A stretch of DNA of 64,000 nucleotides, taken from positions 3,312,315-3,376,314 of the forward strand of contig NC_015510.1 in the NCBI RefSeq assembly GCF_000212735.1, written 5' to 3'. The notes under the pieces were generated by a model. It worked only from the letters and a program-made list of their open reading frames with translations, had not been told where the DNA came from and searched no databases. Below are positions 51,369 through 60,454 of the stretch, piece after piece. Position 1 is the stretch's first letter, and every line of letters begins with the position of its first letter. The position numbers were made by a program, and so were the translations under genes. This stretch comes from Haliscomenobacter hydrossis DSM 1100 (lineage in GTDB: Bacteria; Bacteroidota; Bacteroidia; Chitinophagales; Saprospiraceae).

Positions 51369-52190
51369 TTATTTTGCTACAATCTGACCCATCAAGGTTT
51401 GGTAAAATTCCATAATTTCAGGAAGGTCTTCAGGGCTTTGGCCATCAACCACCATTTTGTCGGTTTGGGCTAAAATCGTCTGAATGTCTTCATCGTAACT
51501 ATGGCTTCCTTTTACAACACCGTCGGCAAAGGCAATCGCCCCTCTATGTAGGGTAACTGCGCCGTCGATTTGGTAGGGTGCCAGATCCTCAGCAGATATG
51601 TTGTTGATACCTGCCTTGGCCATGAAACTTTCCAAATTGAAGGAATCCTCCAGGTGTTCATTGTAAACTGAGTAGACCACCTTGGTGTGTTGAAACAAAG
51701 GATCGCTCTTGTATGCGGTCTTGAGGTAGAATGGAATCAAACTGGTCATTGGCCCAAGACAATGTACGACATCGGGGGGCCAACCAAATTTTTTAACGGT
51801 TTCGATTACTCCTTTGCAAAAGAATACCGTTCGATCGGCGTTGTCCTCGAAAGGAATATCATTGTCATCCACAAAAATCGACTTTCGGCGGAAGAAATCG
51901 TCGTTGTCCAAAAAGTAAACCTGCATCCTTGCTTCTTGCAAAGAAGCAACTTTGATGATCAGAGGATAATCGTCATCGTCAACAATGATGTTCATTCCAG
52001 AAAGCCTCACCACTTCGTGGAGTCGATGCCTTCGTTCATTAATTGATCCGAACCTGGGCATTAACACCCTAATTTCCAGCCCGTTTTCCTGGACGTGTTG
52101 TGGCAATTTTCGGGCCATGGCTGCAATCTCAGAAGCAATAGTATATGGCTCCATTTCTTGCGTCACAATCAGCACTTTCTTCTTACTCAT
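51369..52190 (-). CDS. Glycogen/starch synthase-like N-terminal (GT5) domain protein
   Basis: 273 residues, about half the length of a full glycogen synthase. It starts KVLIVTQEMEPYTIASEIA, the site where synthases carry the KxGGL ADP-glucose motif; here it is changed to YTIASEI. DVVHCLGPMTSLIP and VVYSVYNEHLEDSF also fit the GT5 N-terminal Rossmann half, and the GT1/GT5 C-terminal half is absent. It may be a non-catalytic or sensory paralogue kept by Bacteroidota. First gene of the minus-strand group ending at the NUDIX gene. Confidence 0.82.
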   Translation of the reverse strand: MSKKKVLIVTQEMEPYTIASEIAAMARKLPQHVQENGLEIRVLMPRFGSINERRHRLHEVVRLSGMNIIVDDDDYPLIIKVASLQEARMQVYFLDNDDFFRRKSIFVDDNDIPFEDNADRTVFFCKGVIETVKKFGWPPDVVHCLGPMTSLIPFYLKTAYKSDPLFQHTKVVYSVYNEHLEDSFNLESFMAKAGINNISAEDLAPYQIDGAVTLHRGAIAFADGVVKGSHSYDEDIQTILAQTDKMVVDGQSPEDLPEIMEFYQTLMGQIVAK

Positions 52191-52401
52191 ATAGCCGGGA
52201 CATTAATTAGCCTTGTTTTCACCTGAGTCAATCAGATTTTGGGCAAGGCATCAGCGAACGAGTTGCAAAATTAAGCAATATTGAGCACTTTTCCTTATTA
52301 ATGAGCAACTTGTTTCCAACTCATTCCTAAATTGCGTCAATTTTGTTGCGAAAGGAGCTTCTCCATCGTACTCATGCTTTAATAACACCTCATTGCCAAC
52401 G

Positions 52402-53256
52402 ATGTTTTTGTGTAAGACCAGAAGTGAACTTCACCAGTACCTCAATTCCCGCCGGATCATGGGCGAGCAGATTGGCTTTGCACCAACCATGGGTGCCCTT
52501 CATTTAGGGCACCTTGATTTGATGCGCCACAGCAAGGCACAAAACGCCTGTACGGTGTGCAGCATCTTTGTGAATCCAACTCAATTTAACGATCCAAAGG
52601 ATCTGGAAAAATATCCGCGTACTCCCGAGAAAGACCTTGAAATGCTGGAATCGGTTGGTACGGAGGTGGTTTTTATGCCGACAGTGGCCGAAATTTATCC
52701 TCCAGGCTTAAACACGAGCTTACAATTGGACCTGGGTCAGCTGGATAAGGTAATGGAAGGTGCCTTCCGGCCCGGGCATTTTCAAGGCATGGCCCAAGTG
52801 GTCAAACGTTTGCTCGACCTGGTACAACCCAACCATTTGTACATGGGCCAAAAAGATTTTCAGCAGTTCAGCATTGTGGGGCACATGATTCGCCAGTTGC
52901 AGCTGCCTGTTGAATTGGTGATGGTACCTACGGTGCGCGAGGCGGATGGTTTGGCGATGAGCTCGCGCAATGTGCGCCTGAGCCCAGCCCAACGCCAGGC
53001 TGCTCCCCTTATTTTTCAAACCCTGGAATGGGCCAAATCACAGTTGGGACTTCAGCCCATTGCTGACATTGAAGCAGCGGCTTTACAGCGCTTAAACCTG
53101 CCAGATTTTCGACCCGAATATTTTCAGATTGTGGATGGGAGGACACTTTTGCCAGTGGACAATCCTGCGGAGCACGACTGGATTGTGGCTTGTGTGGCGA
53201 CCTGGGTGGGGGAGGTGAGGTTGATTGACAATTTGCCATTGAAGGTAAAGGGCTAG
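52402..53256 (+). CDS. panC: Pantoate--beta-alanine ligase
   Basis: 284 residues from ATG 52402 (MFLCKTRSELHQYLNS). Catalytic motifs: PTMGALHLGHLDLM (HxGH-type), FVNPTQF, and GQKDFQQF, plus MSSRNVRLSP near the end of the active site. It condenses pantoate with beta-alanine using ATP in coenzyme A synthesis. Divergent from the GT5-like gene, with a 211-bp shared promoter region; no panB or panD beside it. Confidence 0.96.
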   Translation: MFLCKTRSELHQYLNSRRIMGEQIGFAPTMGALHLGHLDLMRHSKAQNACTVCSIFVNPTQFNDPKDLEKYPRTPEKDLEMLESVGTEVVFMPTVAEIYPPGLNTSLQLDLGQLDKVMEGAFRPGHFQGMAQVVKRLLDLVQPNHLYMGQKDFQQFSIVGHMIRQLQLPVELVMVPTVREADGLAMSSRNVRLSPAQRQAAPLIFQTLEWAKSQLGLQPIADIEAAALQRLNLPDFRPEYFQIVDGRTLLPVDNPAEHDWIVACVATWVGEVRLIDNLPLKVKG

Positions 53257-53257
53257 A

Positions 53258-53896
53258 TCACTCCAGCTTAAAACCCTCCTGCGCAATGAAATCCGCCACA
53301 TTGACTTTGACCCCCTCGAAAAGTTCTACATCCTGGTTCCAGTCATCAATTTGCCAGGCCTGGCCAGGTAGTGCAATGAATACTTTTTTGCTTTTGGAAA
53401 AAAACCAAATGACTTTTTCTACGCCGTGTTTGAACAAGCTATCTACTTTGCGGATCACATATTCTTGAAAAAGGTCAGAAGTACGATCCGGCAATTCTAC
53501 ATTGACATCAATTTCGATGACTACTTTGGGTGCAACACTAACGTAGCGTGGGGTGATTTTATCCGGGGTGAGTACTGCTCGGTCAAAAATTACCACATCT
53601 AAGCCCATGTTGTTCTTTAAACTTGCATGAAAACCTAGCTCCCCGCCTGCAACACGATACAACTGCTTATCTAAATCTTTATTTAGTAATTCCGCCAAAT
53701 AAAACTTTAAAAAAAATTGCAGTCCACTATCTCCCATAATTTCATCTAATTTTTTTTGTTTGTTTAATACTTGGCGAAATCCAGGATAATAAAAATTCAC
53801 CCCATCGATGGTTTCCCGAACGAGGTAAGCTGGTATTTTTCGTTTGGTCGCTTTTACTTTAGGTTCTGCCGATAAAGAAACAGATTCTGAAATCAT
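53258..53896 (-). CDS. Uma2-family (DUF820) PD-(D/E)XK endonuclease-like protein
   Basis: 212 residues. Convergent with panC (tail to tail, 1 bp). The core VKVVIEIDVN-like segment (APKVVIEIDVN) and ERTSDLFQEYVIRKVDSLFK, then EKVIWFFSKSKKVFI, follow the Uma2 layout with the Glu of (D/E)XK in VIEI and a Lys downstream. Members are thought to be restriction-like nucleases and are often abundant in filamentous bacteria. No partner seen. Confidence 0.7.
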   Translation of the reverse strand: MISESVSLSAEPKVKATKRKIPAYLVRETIDGVNFYYPGFRQVLNKQKKLDEIMGDSGLQFFLKFYLAELLNKDLDKQLYRVAGGELGFHASLKNNMGLDVVIFDRAVLTPDKITPRYVSVAPKVVIEIDVNVELPDRTSDLFQEYVIRKVDSLFKHGVEKVIWFFSKSKKVFIALPGQAWQIDDWNQDVELFEGVKVNVADFIAQEGFKLE

Positions 53897-53950
53897 GGGT
53901 CATTTTTTTCAAAAATAGTTGTTTTTCGCTCAAGAGGCAACCCTATTCCC

Positions 53951-56569
53951 TTAAAACAACTTCGTCTGCGGATCTACATCGAACTCTATACTGTCCCCAG
54001 CCTGTAATTTTTCAGGTGCAACCTGAACTTCAGCCGGCTTTTCAGGCGGAGCAATACTTTCCACTTCACTTAGTTTTTGATCGCTCAGCTTATTGCCCAA
54101 GGCTTTCCAGCCTTTTACATCAATGAATTCCACCAAATTGAGTTCACCCTGCATTTTTTTGTTTTTCAACTTCATAGAGTAGCGCACTTGCGGGTTGGGC
54201 GCAACCGTACCAAAGAGCAAACGGGAATCTTTGTGATCGGTCAGGAAGCTGAAGCGCTCTTTGAGTTTGGTGGTTTCTATGCGGAAACGTTTGACCATGG
54301 TCAAACCCTTATTGCCATCGTAATGCACGGCACTAATGACCGTTTCGGGGTCAAATTTGCCCACATGCAGGAGTTCATCAAAATTGAAGCGGCGGGTCAT
54401 GTCCAGTTCTGTCATTTCATACGTACCATCCTTGTAGAGCATAAACATCAGCTCACCCGTATCGAATGCGCCCAGCAGGCGGCCGCGTCCGTCGTTGTTG
54501 AGTCGGCCACTTACATCATCGATGTATACTTTGATGGCACCAATGGTCGATTTGCCCGCTTCTTTCAGGCTAACTTTGCGTACGGGGTACTTGGTGATCA
54601 GGTTGCCTTGTGAACTGCGGCCTTTAATGGCCAGTTCTTTGAAGTCGTAATCAAACTGCTTCTTTTTGGCGGTAGATGCCTGGGTCAGCTGAACGCTCAC
54701 CACTTCTGCTTCTCCATTGGGGTTGGTGGAAAAATACAGCAGCTTGGAGCCTTTGGCCTCCGCAGTCAAGACATACTCTTTGTCACGCGTAATGGCCGTG
54801 ACATTGAACCGTTTGGCAAAACAACGACCATTGGATCCGTCGGAATACACGAGATTGTAAGTCGTGCGTTCGTCATTTTTCTTCCACACTGCGGCATGGA
54901 TGATGTCTTTACCCACAAAAACCTTGTCGGCAATACGTTTGACCATAAATCGACCATCGGCGCGGAAAACGATGACGTCGTCGATGTCCGAACATTCGGA
55001 TACAAAGACGTTGTTTTCGTCTTTTTTCAAGCCAAAGCCAATAAAGCCTTCCGCGTAATTGACAAAAAGTTTGGCGTTGTTGGCTACTACTTCAGTTGCT
55101 TGAATCGACTCAAAAGAAGTGATACGGGTGCGGCGCTCACGACCTTTACCGTATTTTTCCAACAAGCGCTTGTAATAGGCAATGGTATAATCCGTCAGGT
55201 TGTCCAGATCGTGGCGTACCTGTTTCATTTCTTCTTCCAGCGCGGCGATGTGTTCGTCGGCTTTGAAGGTATTGTATTTGGAAATCCGCTTGATGCGGAT
55301 CTCGGTCAATTTTACGATGTCCTCTTCTACGATGTCCCGCATCAAACGCAAACGTTGGTCATTTGGCGCAGGATTATCAATGGGCGTCGCTACATATTTG
55401 CGCAATTCCCGATCGATGGTCGTTAGCACCTCTTCCCAACTTTCGCACTCTTCAATTTGGTGGTAAATGCGGTTTTCGATGAAGATTTTTTCCAAACTCG
55501 CCATGTGCCATTTTTCCAACAACTCGCTGAGTTTGATCTCTAACTCTGTACGCAACAGGTCGCGGGTGCGGAAAGTATTGTGCTCCAGAATTTCCTCCAC
55601 GGTCATGAACCGGGGCTTATCGTTGTGGATGACACAGGCATTGGGCGAAATAGAGACCTCGCAGTCGGTAAAAGCATAGAGCGCATCGATGGTCACATCC
55701 GGGGAGGTGCCAGGCAACAATTCTACTTGTACCTCCACATCTTTACTGGTGAGGTCGACTACTTTTTTGATTTTGATTTTGCCTTTTTCGCTGGCTTTGA
55801 TGATGCTTTCTATCAGCGATTCGGTGGTTACGCCGTATGGCAATTCCTTAATGGCGAGCAAGTCTTTGTCCAGTTTTTCAATGAGGGCGCGAATTTTGAT
55901 TCGCCCTCCTCTTTTCCCCCCATTGTAGTCACTGACATCCACCATTGCCCCGGTTTGAAAATCGGGGAAAATCTGGACTTTTTTATCTTTCAGAATATCA
56001 ATCGAAGCCTTGATCAACTCAATGAAGTTGTGGGGCATGATTTTGGTCGACAAACCTACCGCAATGCCATCGGTACCGGCGGCCAACAGCAGGGGGAATT
56101 TTGCGGGTAGCGTGACAGGTTCACGTTTGCGCCCATCATAAGACATTTGCCACTCGGTAGTTTGAGGGTTAAACAGCACCTCAAGACTGAATTTGGTCAA
56201 TCGCCCTTCGATGTAGCGGGGTGCCGCAGCCCCAGCCCCGGTAGCCACATCCCCCCAGTTTCCCTGGGTATCAATCATCAAGTCTTTTTGCCCCATGTTG
56301 ACCAGTGCATCACCAATGGCTGCATCTCCGTGGGGGTGATACTGCATGGTCAATCCAATGACGTTGGCCACTTTGTTGTAGCGTCCATCATCGGTTTCTT
56401 TCATGGCGTGCAAAATGCGCCGCTGTACGGGTTTTAGCCCGTCGTCAATATGGGGTACAGCTCGCTCCAGAATCACATAAGAGGCATAGTCCAGAAAATA
56501 ATCCTGGTACATGCCTTGTAAGTGGATGAGTTTAGGATTGCCGTTGTTCTGCGTTGTAGATTTGTCCAT
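53951..56569 (-). CDS. parC: DNA topoisomerase IV subunit A
   Basis: 872 residues. The 5Y-CAP core has YHPHGDAAIGDALVNMG and the catalytic Tyr119 in AAAPRYIEGR; the C-terminal part is a beta-pinwheel-like domain. It cuts and reseals DNA for decatenation. The position equal to E. coli GyrA Ser83 is Ala83. No parE next to it in the window. GyrA/ParC cannot be fully separated by eye, but the length and N-terminus fit the Bacteroidota topo IV group. Promoter at 56595-56625. Confidence 0.9.
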   Translation of the reverse strand: MDKSTTQNNGNPKLIHLQGMYQDYFLDYASYVILERAVPHIDDGLKPVQRRILHAMKETDDGRYNKVANVIGLTMQYHPHGDAAIGDALVNMGQKDLMIDTQGNWGDVATGAGAAAPRYIEGRLTKFSLEVLFNPQTTEWQMSYDGRKREPVTLPAKFPLLLAAGTDGIAVGLSTKIMPHNFIELIKASIDILKDKKVQIFPDFQTGAMVDVSDYNGGKRGGRIKIRALIEKLDKDLLAIKELPYGVTTESLIESIIKASEKGKIKIKKVVDLTSKDVEVQVELLPGTSPDVTIDALYAFTDCEVSISPNACVIHNDKPRFMTVEEILEHNTFRTRDLLRTELEIKLSELLEKWHMASLEKIFIENRIYHQIEECESWEEVLTTIDRELRKYVATPIDNPAPNDQRLRLMRDIVEEDIVKLTEIRIKRISKYNTFKADEHIAALEEEMKQVRHDLDNLTDYTIAYYKRLLEKYGKGRERRTRITSFESIQATEVVANNAKLFVNYAEGFIGFGLKKDENNVFVSECSDIDDVIVFRADGRFMVKRIADKVFVGKDIIHAAVWKKNDERTTYNLVYSDGSNGRCFAKRFNVTAITRDKEYVLTAEAKGSKLLYFSTNPNGEAEVVSVQLTQASTAKKKQFDYDFKELAIKGRSSQGNLITKYPVRKVSLKEAGKSTIGAIKVYIDDVSGRLNNDGRGRLLGAFDTGELMFMLYKDGTYEMTELDMTRRFNFDELLHVGKFDPETVISAVHYDGNKGLTMVKRFRIETTKLKERFSFLTDHKDSRLLFGTVAPNPQVRYSMKLKNKKMQGELNLVEFIDVKGWKALGNKLSDQKLSEVESIAPPEKPAEVQVAPEKLQAGDSIEFDVDPQTKLF

Positions 56570-56594
56570 TCCTTGAAAAAACTTGACTAGAAAG

Positions 56595-56625
56595 CAAAAG
56601 TAGTGAAAATATTTTTAAACACAAA
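56595..56625 (-). promoter_or_regulatory. Promoter of topoisomerase IV subunit A
   Basis: On the minus strand TTTGTG (56620-56625), a 17-bp spacer and TACTTTTG (56595-56602) fit the Bacteroidota promoter consensus perfectly; the ATG is 26 bp on. Confidence 0.75.
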
Positions 56626-56716
56626 TTGTTTTTGATTAAATCTGACCAACAAGTTTAATAAAAAATGCTCAAAGCCACGATATTTAAGCAATATTTAGTA
56701 GCTAAAAAATTCCAAA

Positions 56717-57673
56717 ATGCAAACATTAGTTGAACTGCCAAGTGCAGCCGATATTCGCCAGTCGCATACTTTGATTCAACCATTCATACATCGGACGCCG
56801 GTGTTGAGTAGTCAAAGCATCAATGTGATGGGTGGCGCACAACTGTTTTTTAAATGTGAGAACTTTCAAAAAATTGGCGCTTTTAAGATGCGCGGTGCCA
56901 GCAATGCGGCACTTCGGCTAGCCGATGCGGCACGCCAAAAAGGTTTAGCGACTCATTCCTCGGGCAATCATGCTCAGGCAGTAGCCAAAATAGCTCAACT
57001 CCTGGGGGTTCCTGCACATATTGTCATGCCTGAAAATGCGCCTAGCGTAAAACGTGAAGCTACTGCTGGTTATGGTGCACACATCGTTTTTTGTGCGGCT
57101 ACCCAGGCCGCCCGGGAAGAAACACTAGCGAAAATTCTTAACGAGACGGGAGCAACTTTTATCCATCCCTACGATGATTACAATGTCATCGCCGGCCAAG
57201 CCACGGCTGCCCTGGAGTTGATTGAAGACCTGGCAGATTTGGATGCCATCATTGCGCCCATCGGCGGAGGTGGATTGATGAGTGGAACGGCATTGAGTAC
57301 ACATTATTTTTCCCCACAGACTGCCGTTTACGGTGCGGAACCAGAACAGGTCAATGATGCCTGGTTGTCGTTTAAAAGTGGCGTGCGTACTCCGCATCTT
57401 GGATTGCCTTCCATTGCGGATGGGCTTTTGACCAATTTATCTGAAAAAACCTTTGGCATCATCAAAACACACCTGAGTGATGTCTTCACCGTGAGTGAGG
57501 CTGAAATTGTTGCGGCGATGAAATTGGTCTGGGAGCGCATGAAAATTGTGGTAGAACCTTCCTGTGTCGTGCCTTTAGCCGCTGTGCTGAAAAACCCAGA
57601 CGTTTTTGCAGGAAAACGGGTGGGGATTATTTTGACGGGAGGAAATGTAGATTTGAAACGTTTGCCATTTTAG
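56717..57673 (+). CDS. PLP-dependent serine/threonine dehydratase-like enzyme
   Basis: 318 residues. PLP Lys57 sits in KCENFQKIGAFKMRGA, followed by SSGNHAQAVA (phosphate/Asn loop) and GGGGLMSGTA. The ACT domain of biosynthetic threonine deaminase is absent, so it is closer to catabolic threonine dehydratase or serine racemase. It converts Thr/Ser to oxoacids plus ammonia, or racemises Ser. Divergent from topo IV, followed by two hairpins. Confidence 0.9.
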   Translation: MQTLVELPSAADIRQSHTLIQPFIHRTPVLSSQSINVMGGAQLFFKCENFQKIGAFKMRGASNAALRLADAARQKGLATHSSGNHAQAVAKIAQLLGVPAHIVMPENAPSVKREATAGYGAHIVFCAATQAAREETLAKILNETGATFIHPYDDYNVIAGQATAALELIEDLADLDAIIAPIGGGGLMSGTALSTHYFSPQTAVYGAEPEQVNDAWLSFKSGVRTPHLGLPSIADGLLTNLSEKTFGIIKTHLSDVFTVSEAEIVAAMKLVWERMKIVVEPSCVVPLAAVLKNPDVFAGKRVGIILTGGNVDLKRLPF

Positions 57674-57677
57674 TCTG

Positions 57678-57754
57678 GGCTTCGCTCGGCTACCGGTTCC
57701 TGAGCGAAGCCGAGGAAAAATGGTGAGGGCCAGACGTTGAATCGTACTGGCCCT
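57678..57754 (+). terminator. Two hairpins after the dehydratase gene
   Basis: First: GGCTTCGCTC (57678-57687) with GAGCGAAGCC (57702-57711). Second: AGGGCCAG (57726-57733) with CTGGCCCT (57747-57754), followed by a weak T-rich end. The first resembles GAGCGAAGCCGAGG found in family G. Confidence 0.6.
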
Positions 57755-57806
57755 CTATTGATTAGTTTAGGTGTCTAAGTTCTTGATCTTCCAGGTAGCC
57801 GAATCA

Positions 57807-58802
57807 CTAGTGACGGCTAGAAGCTCTCATTCTTGAAACTGTATTGGGTGTAAGTTTTACTTCATCCAAAATATTTGAAGCATTGGGTGAGTTGGTAGAT
57901 ACGTTATTGGTAAACAAAGGTTTGTTGATGCTGGTATTGTCCCGATTGGTAAAGAAATCGGCACCATCAATATAGGCCTTGTTGTCTTTGAGAATATTTG
58001 CGCTGATGGTGGTAGTGTTATGACCACCGTTGATGGCTCTGTTGAAAATTGCGCCACCGTATAGCGCGAAGTTGTTGATCAAATAACATTTTTCGATTCT
58101 TACACTGCACTCTCCTCCGTTTCCTACATTCATGATTGCACCTCCCTCAACTTGGGCATTGTTTTGGATGAATTGGCAATCGATGATTTCAGATTTGTTT
58201 GCTGCGCCATTTACTGCGAGATTATAAATGCCGGCTGCATAATTAGATTTGTTGTCCTGGAAGATGCAATTTTTGATCTGCACAAAATGAGTGCCTTGAG
58301 AAGCTTCATTGTACCAGGCAGCTCCAGTGCTGGTGCGGTGTCCTTCATGTTCCTTTTCAGTAGAGTTTACAGCGCTACCGTTACAAACCATGAATCCATC
58401 AACAATCACTTGTGATACATTGCGGGTATAAACAACATTGAAGGAATTGTCATCATTGGAAGTTACATCACCGATGTTTCCTGAGAGGATGGTGAGGTTA
58501 GTAACCCAATTGCGGTGGTGTTTCGATGCTTCATTGCCTACAAAACCGCCCAATAGGGTGACGCCATTGTTGATCACAAACGATACATTTCGATTTGCCG
58601 TTTGTGTAGGTGTATAAACACCAGCAGCCACCCAGATTTCTGTTCCCGGCTTTGCAGTTTGCAAAGCTTGTTGAAGATCGCCAAAAGCTTGGTTCCAAGA
58701 AGAACCGTTGCCTTGAGCTCCCTTTTTCACGAACATAATCTGTTGTGCATTCATCTGCAGGAAACCTGCCAAAACTAAAATAATCACAATTGCCCTTTTC
58801 AC
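57807..58802 (-). CDS. Secreted right-handed beta-helix protein
   Basis: 331 residues from GTG 58800-58802. Signal peptide MKRAIVIILVLAGFLQMNAQ. The early segment FVKKGAQGNGSSWNQAFGDL and QQALQTAKPGTEIWVAAGVY is the usual entry to parallel beta-helix proteins (polymorphic outer-membrane-like). Repeats with NN and GG turns continue to the end; there is no T9SS domain. Surface or periplasmic, function unknown. Confidence 0.8.
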   Translation of the reverse strand: MKRAIVIILVLAGFLQMNAQQIMFVKKGAQGNGSSWNQAFGDLQQALQTAKPGTEIWVAAGVYTPTQTANRNVSFVINNGVTLLGGFVGNEASKHHRNWVTNLTILSGNIGDVTSNDDNSFNVVYTRNVSQVIVDGFMVCNGSAVNSTEKEHEGHRTSTGAAWYNEASQGTHFVQIKNCIFQDNKSNYAAGIYNLAVNGAANKSEIIDCQFIQNNAQVEGGAIMNVGNGGECSVRIEKCYLINNFALYGGAIFNRAINGGHNTTTISANILKDNKAYIDGADFFTNRDNTSINKPLFTNNVSTNSPNASNILDEVKLTPNTVSRMRASSRH

Positions 58803-59286
58803 GTTGCTCGCATTTGTAAGATCAGAAAATATCTTTACTTCAGCGAGTGCAACCGAGCACTGACGCGCTTGATCACACTACTTGAGTGTGTCAAACGAAC
58901 GTAACAAATTTTGGATAACGGGATCTCCGGCACACAACCGGAAACATTTGCATTAGGATACTTTGTCAAAAGTTAGGTGCAAGATAATAACTTTTATCTG
59001 AACTATCCAAGCAGTACTTTATTTTTTTTCTCATTCATCTTTTTTTTAGGTGTATTTCTGAGCTAATTTGGCATAATTGATAAAAAAATGTTATCTTGTG
59101 CCGATCCCTCCACAAAGTATTTCTTTCCTTAGAAATCATTTCACTATCCGCAGAGCTCAATCAATGTGTTGGTAACAAGACCAATTCAAGATTTTCAGGG
59201 CATTTACAAAATTTAACAAAGCCCTGGAACAGACTCTAAGGAAAAGAATTCTTATTTTTCGGCAACATACTATAATAATCAACCAA
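58803..59286. other. Intergenic space between divergent envelope genes
   Basis: 484 bp without gene. It holds a short hairpin CACACT-ACTTG-AGTGTG near 58877, several T-runs, and a promoter candidate on the plus strand at 59067-59099. No repeat of the intergenic families is seen. Confidence 0.6.
59067..59099 (+). promoter_or_regulatory. Candidate promoter of the PorP-like gene
   Basis: TTTG (59067-59070), 21-bp spacer, TATCTTGT (59092-59099), one mismatch to TAnnTTTG. It would give a leader of about 180 nt. Confidence 0.35.
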
Positions 59287-60390
59287 ATGATCCGAGACCA
59301 TCTACCCAAAGCCAAATCCCTGTGCTGGAACCGAACATTCTTTGTTTGGGCTGCATTTTTATGTACAGGCTTCAGTGGGTTTGCCCAAGACCTCCACTAT
59401 TCGCAATTTTATGGAGCTCCATTACACCTCAACCCTTCCTTGACTGGCATTTTTCGTGGAGAAGTTCGTTTTATGGCCCAGTACCGCAACCAATGGACCG
59501 AAGTACCTGTAGGCTACAAGACCTTCACGGGGGGAGTGGATTTTAGGGTAATTGGTAAAAATGAAGAAAAACCGCATTTTTTTGCTTTTGGCTTGGGGTA
59601 TAACCGTGACCAGTCCGGGTTTTCTGACCTTCGTTTGAGTAATTACACCCTTAATGGTGCCTACACCAAAAAAATGGGCGCGCGTTTTTATGGCTCAGTA
59701 GGCGGACAATTGGGCTTGGGCAATCGAAAATGGACTGCCGATCAAGTAACTTTTGACAATCAATACGATCCCAACAATGGAAGTTTTGACCCCAATAATC
59801 CTACGGGGGAGGTCAACAATAAACAAACTTTAGGGTATGCTGATTTTGGCTTGGGATTTAATGTGCGCTATCAGGTAAAAGAACAAGAAGAGACCATTGA
59901 ATCCTTTGGCGAGCGCACTAAAATAGATTTTGGTGCCGGTTTTTTTCATTTGAACCGCCCCAATCAATTTTACACCACGCTGGGAGCGATCAAGCTTCCC
60001 CTACGCCTTACGCCTTACATCATGGGCGATTTTCAAATCAGTGACCGTTGGGACATCATGGCCAATGTGGCTGGACAATTCCAAACAACCTATCGGCAAT
60101 ATTTAGCTGGAGCGGGTGCACGCTATTATTTAAATCGTACCCCCGGTAAAGAGTTCGCCCTGCAATTGGGGTTAACCTGGCGTTTTGATGCACTAACCAG
60201 AGATGCCGCCACTTTTCCAGCGATTGAGGCACATTACAAAAACATTCGGGCAGGGTTCAGTTATGATGTAAACCTTTCAAAATTCAATACCAATGTTGAT
60301 GGTGGGGTTGGAGGGCCTGAGTTGTTCGTTCATTATCGCATTGTGCCCTACCGGCCAAGCAAAAAGGATAAAGTTTGCCCACTAATTTAG
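59287..60390 (+). CDS. PorP/SprF-family T9SS membrane protein
   Basis: 367 residues. Signal about 1-34, then QDLHYSQFYGAPLHLNPSLT, the diagnostic start of the PorP/SprF family, and a 14-strand-type outer-membrane barrel with RFMAQYRNQWTEVPVGYKTF. These proteins are associated with type IX secretion and gliding machinery; genomes carry many paralogues next to large T9SS adhesins, as here. It is first in a run with the OmpA-like and PKD-type genes. Confidence 0.93.
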   Translation: MIRDHLPKAKSLCWNRTFFVWAAFLCTGFSGFAQDLHYSQFYGAPLHLNPSLTGIFRGEVRFMAQYRNQWTEVPVGYKTFTGGVDFRVIGKNEEKPHFFAFGLGYNRDQSGFSDLRLSNYTLNGAYTKKMGARFYGSVGGQLGLGNRKWTADQVTFDNQYDPNNGSFDPNNPTGEVNNKQTLGYADFGLGFNVRYQVKEQEETIESFGERTKIDFGAGFFHLNRPNQFYTTLGAIKLPLRLTPYIMGDFQISDRWDIMANVAGQFQTTYRQYLAGAGARYYLNRTPGKEFALQLGLTWRFDALTRDAATFPAIEAHYKNIRAGFSYDVNLSKFNTNVDGGVGGPELFVHYRIVPYRPSKKDKVCPLI

Positions 60391-60454
60391 ATTCATCAAA
60401 CGCTCAGGCCTTTACAGGTATGATGCAACTCCAATCAGCCAAAGATTATTTACC

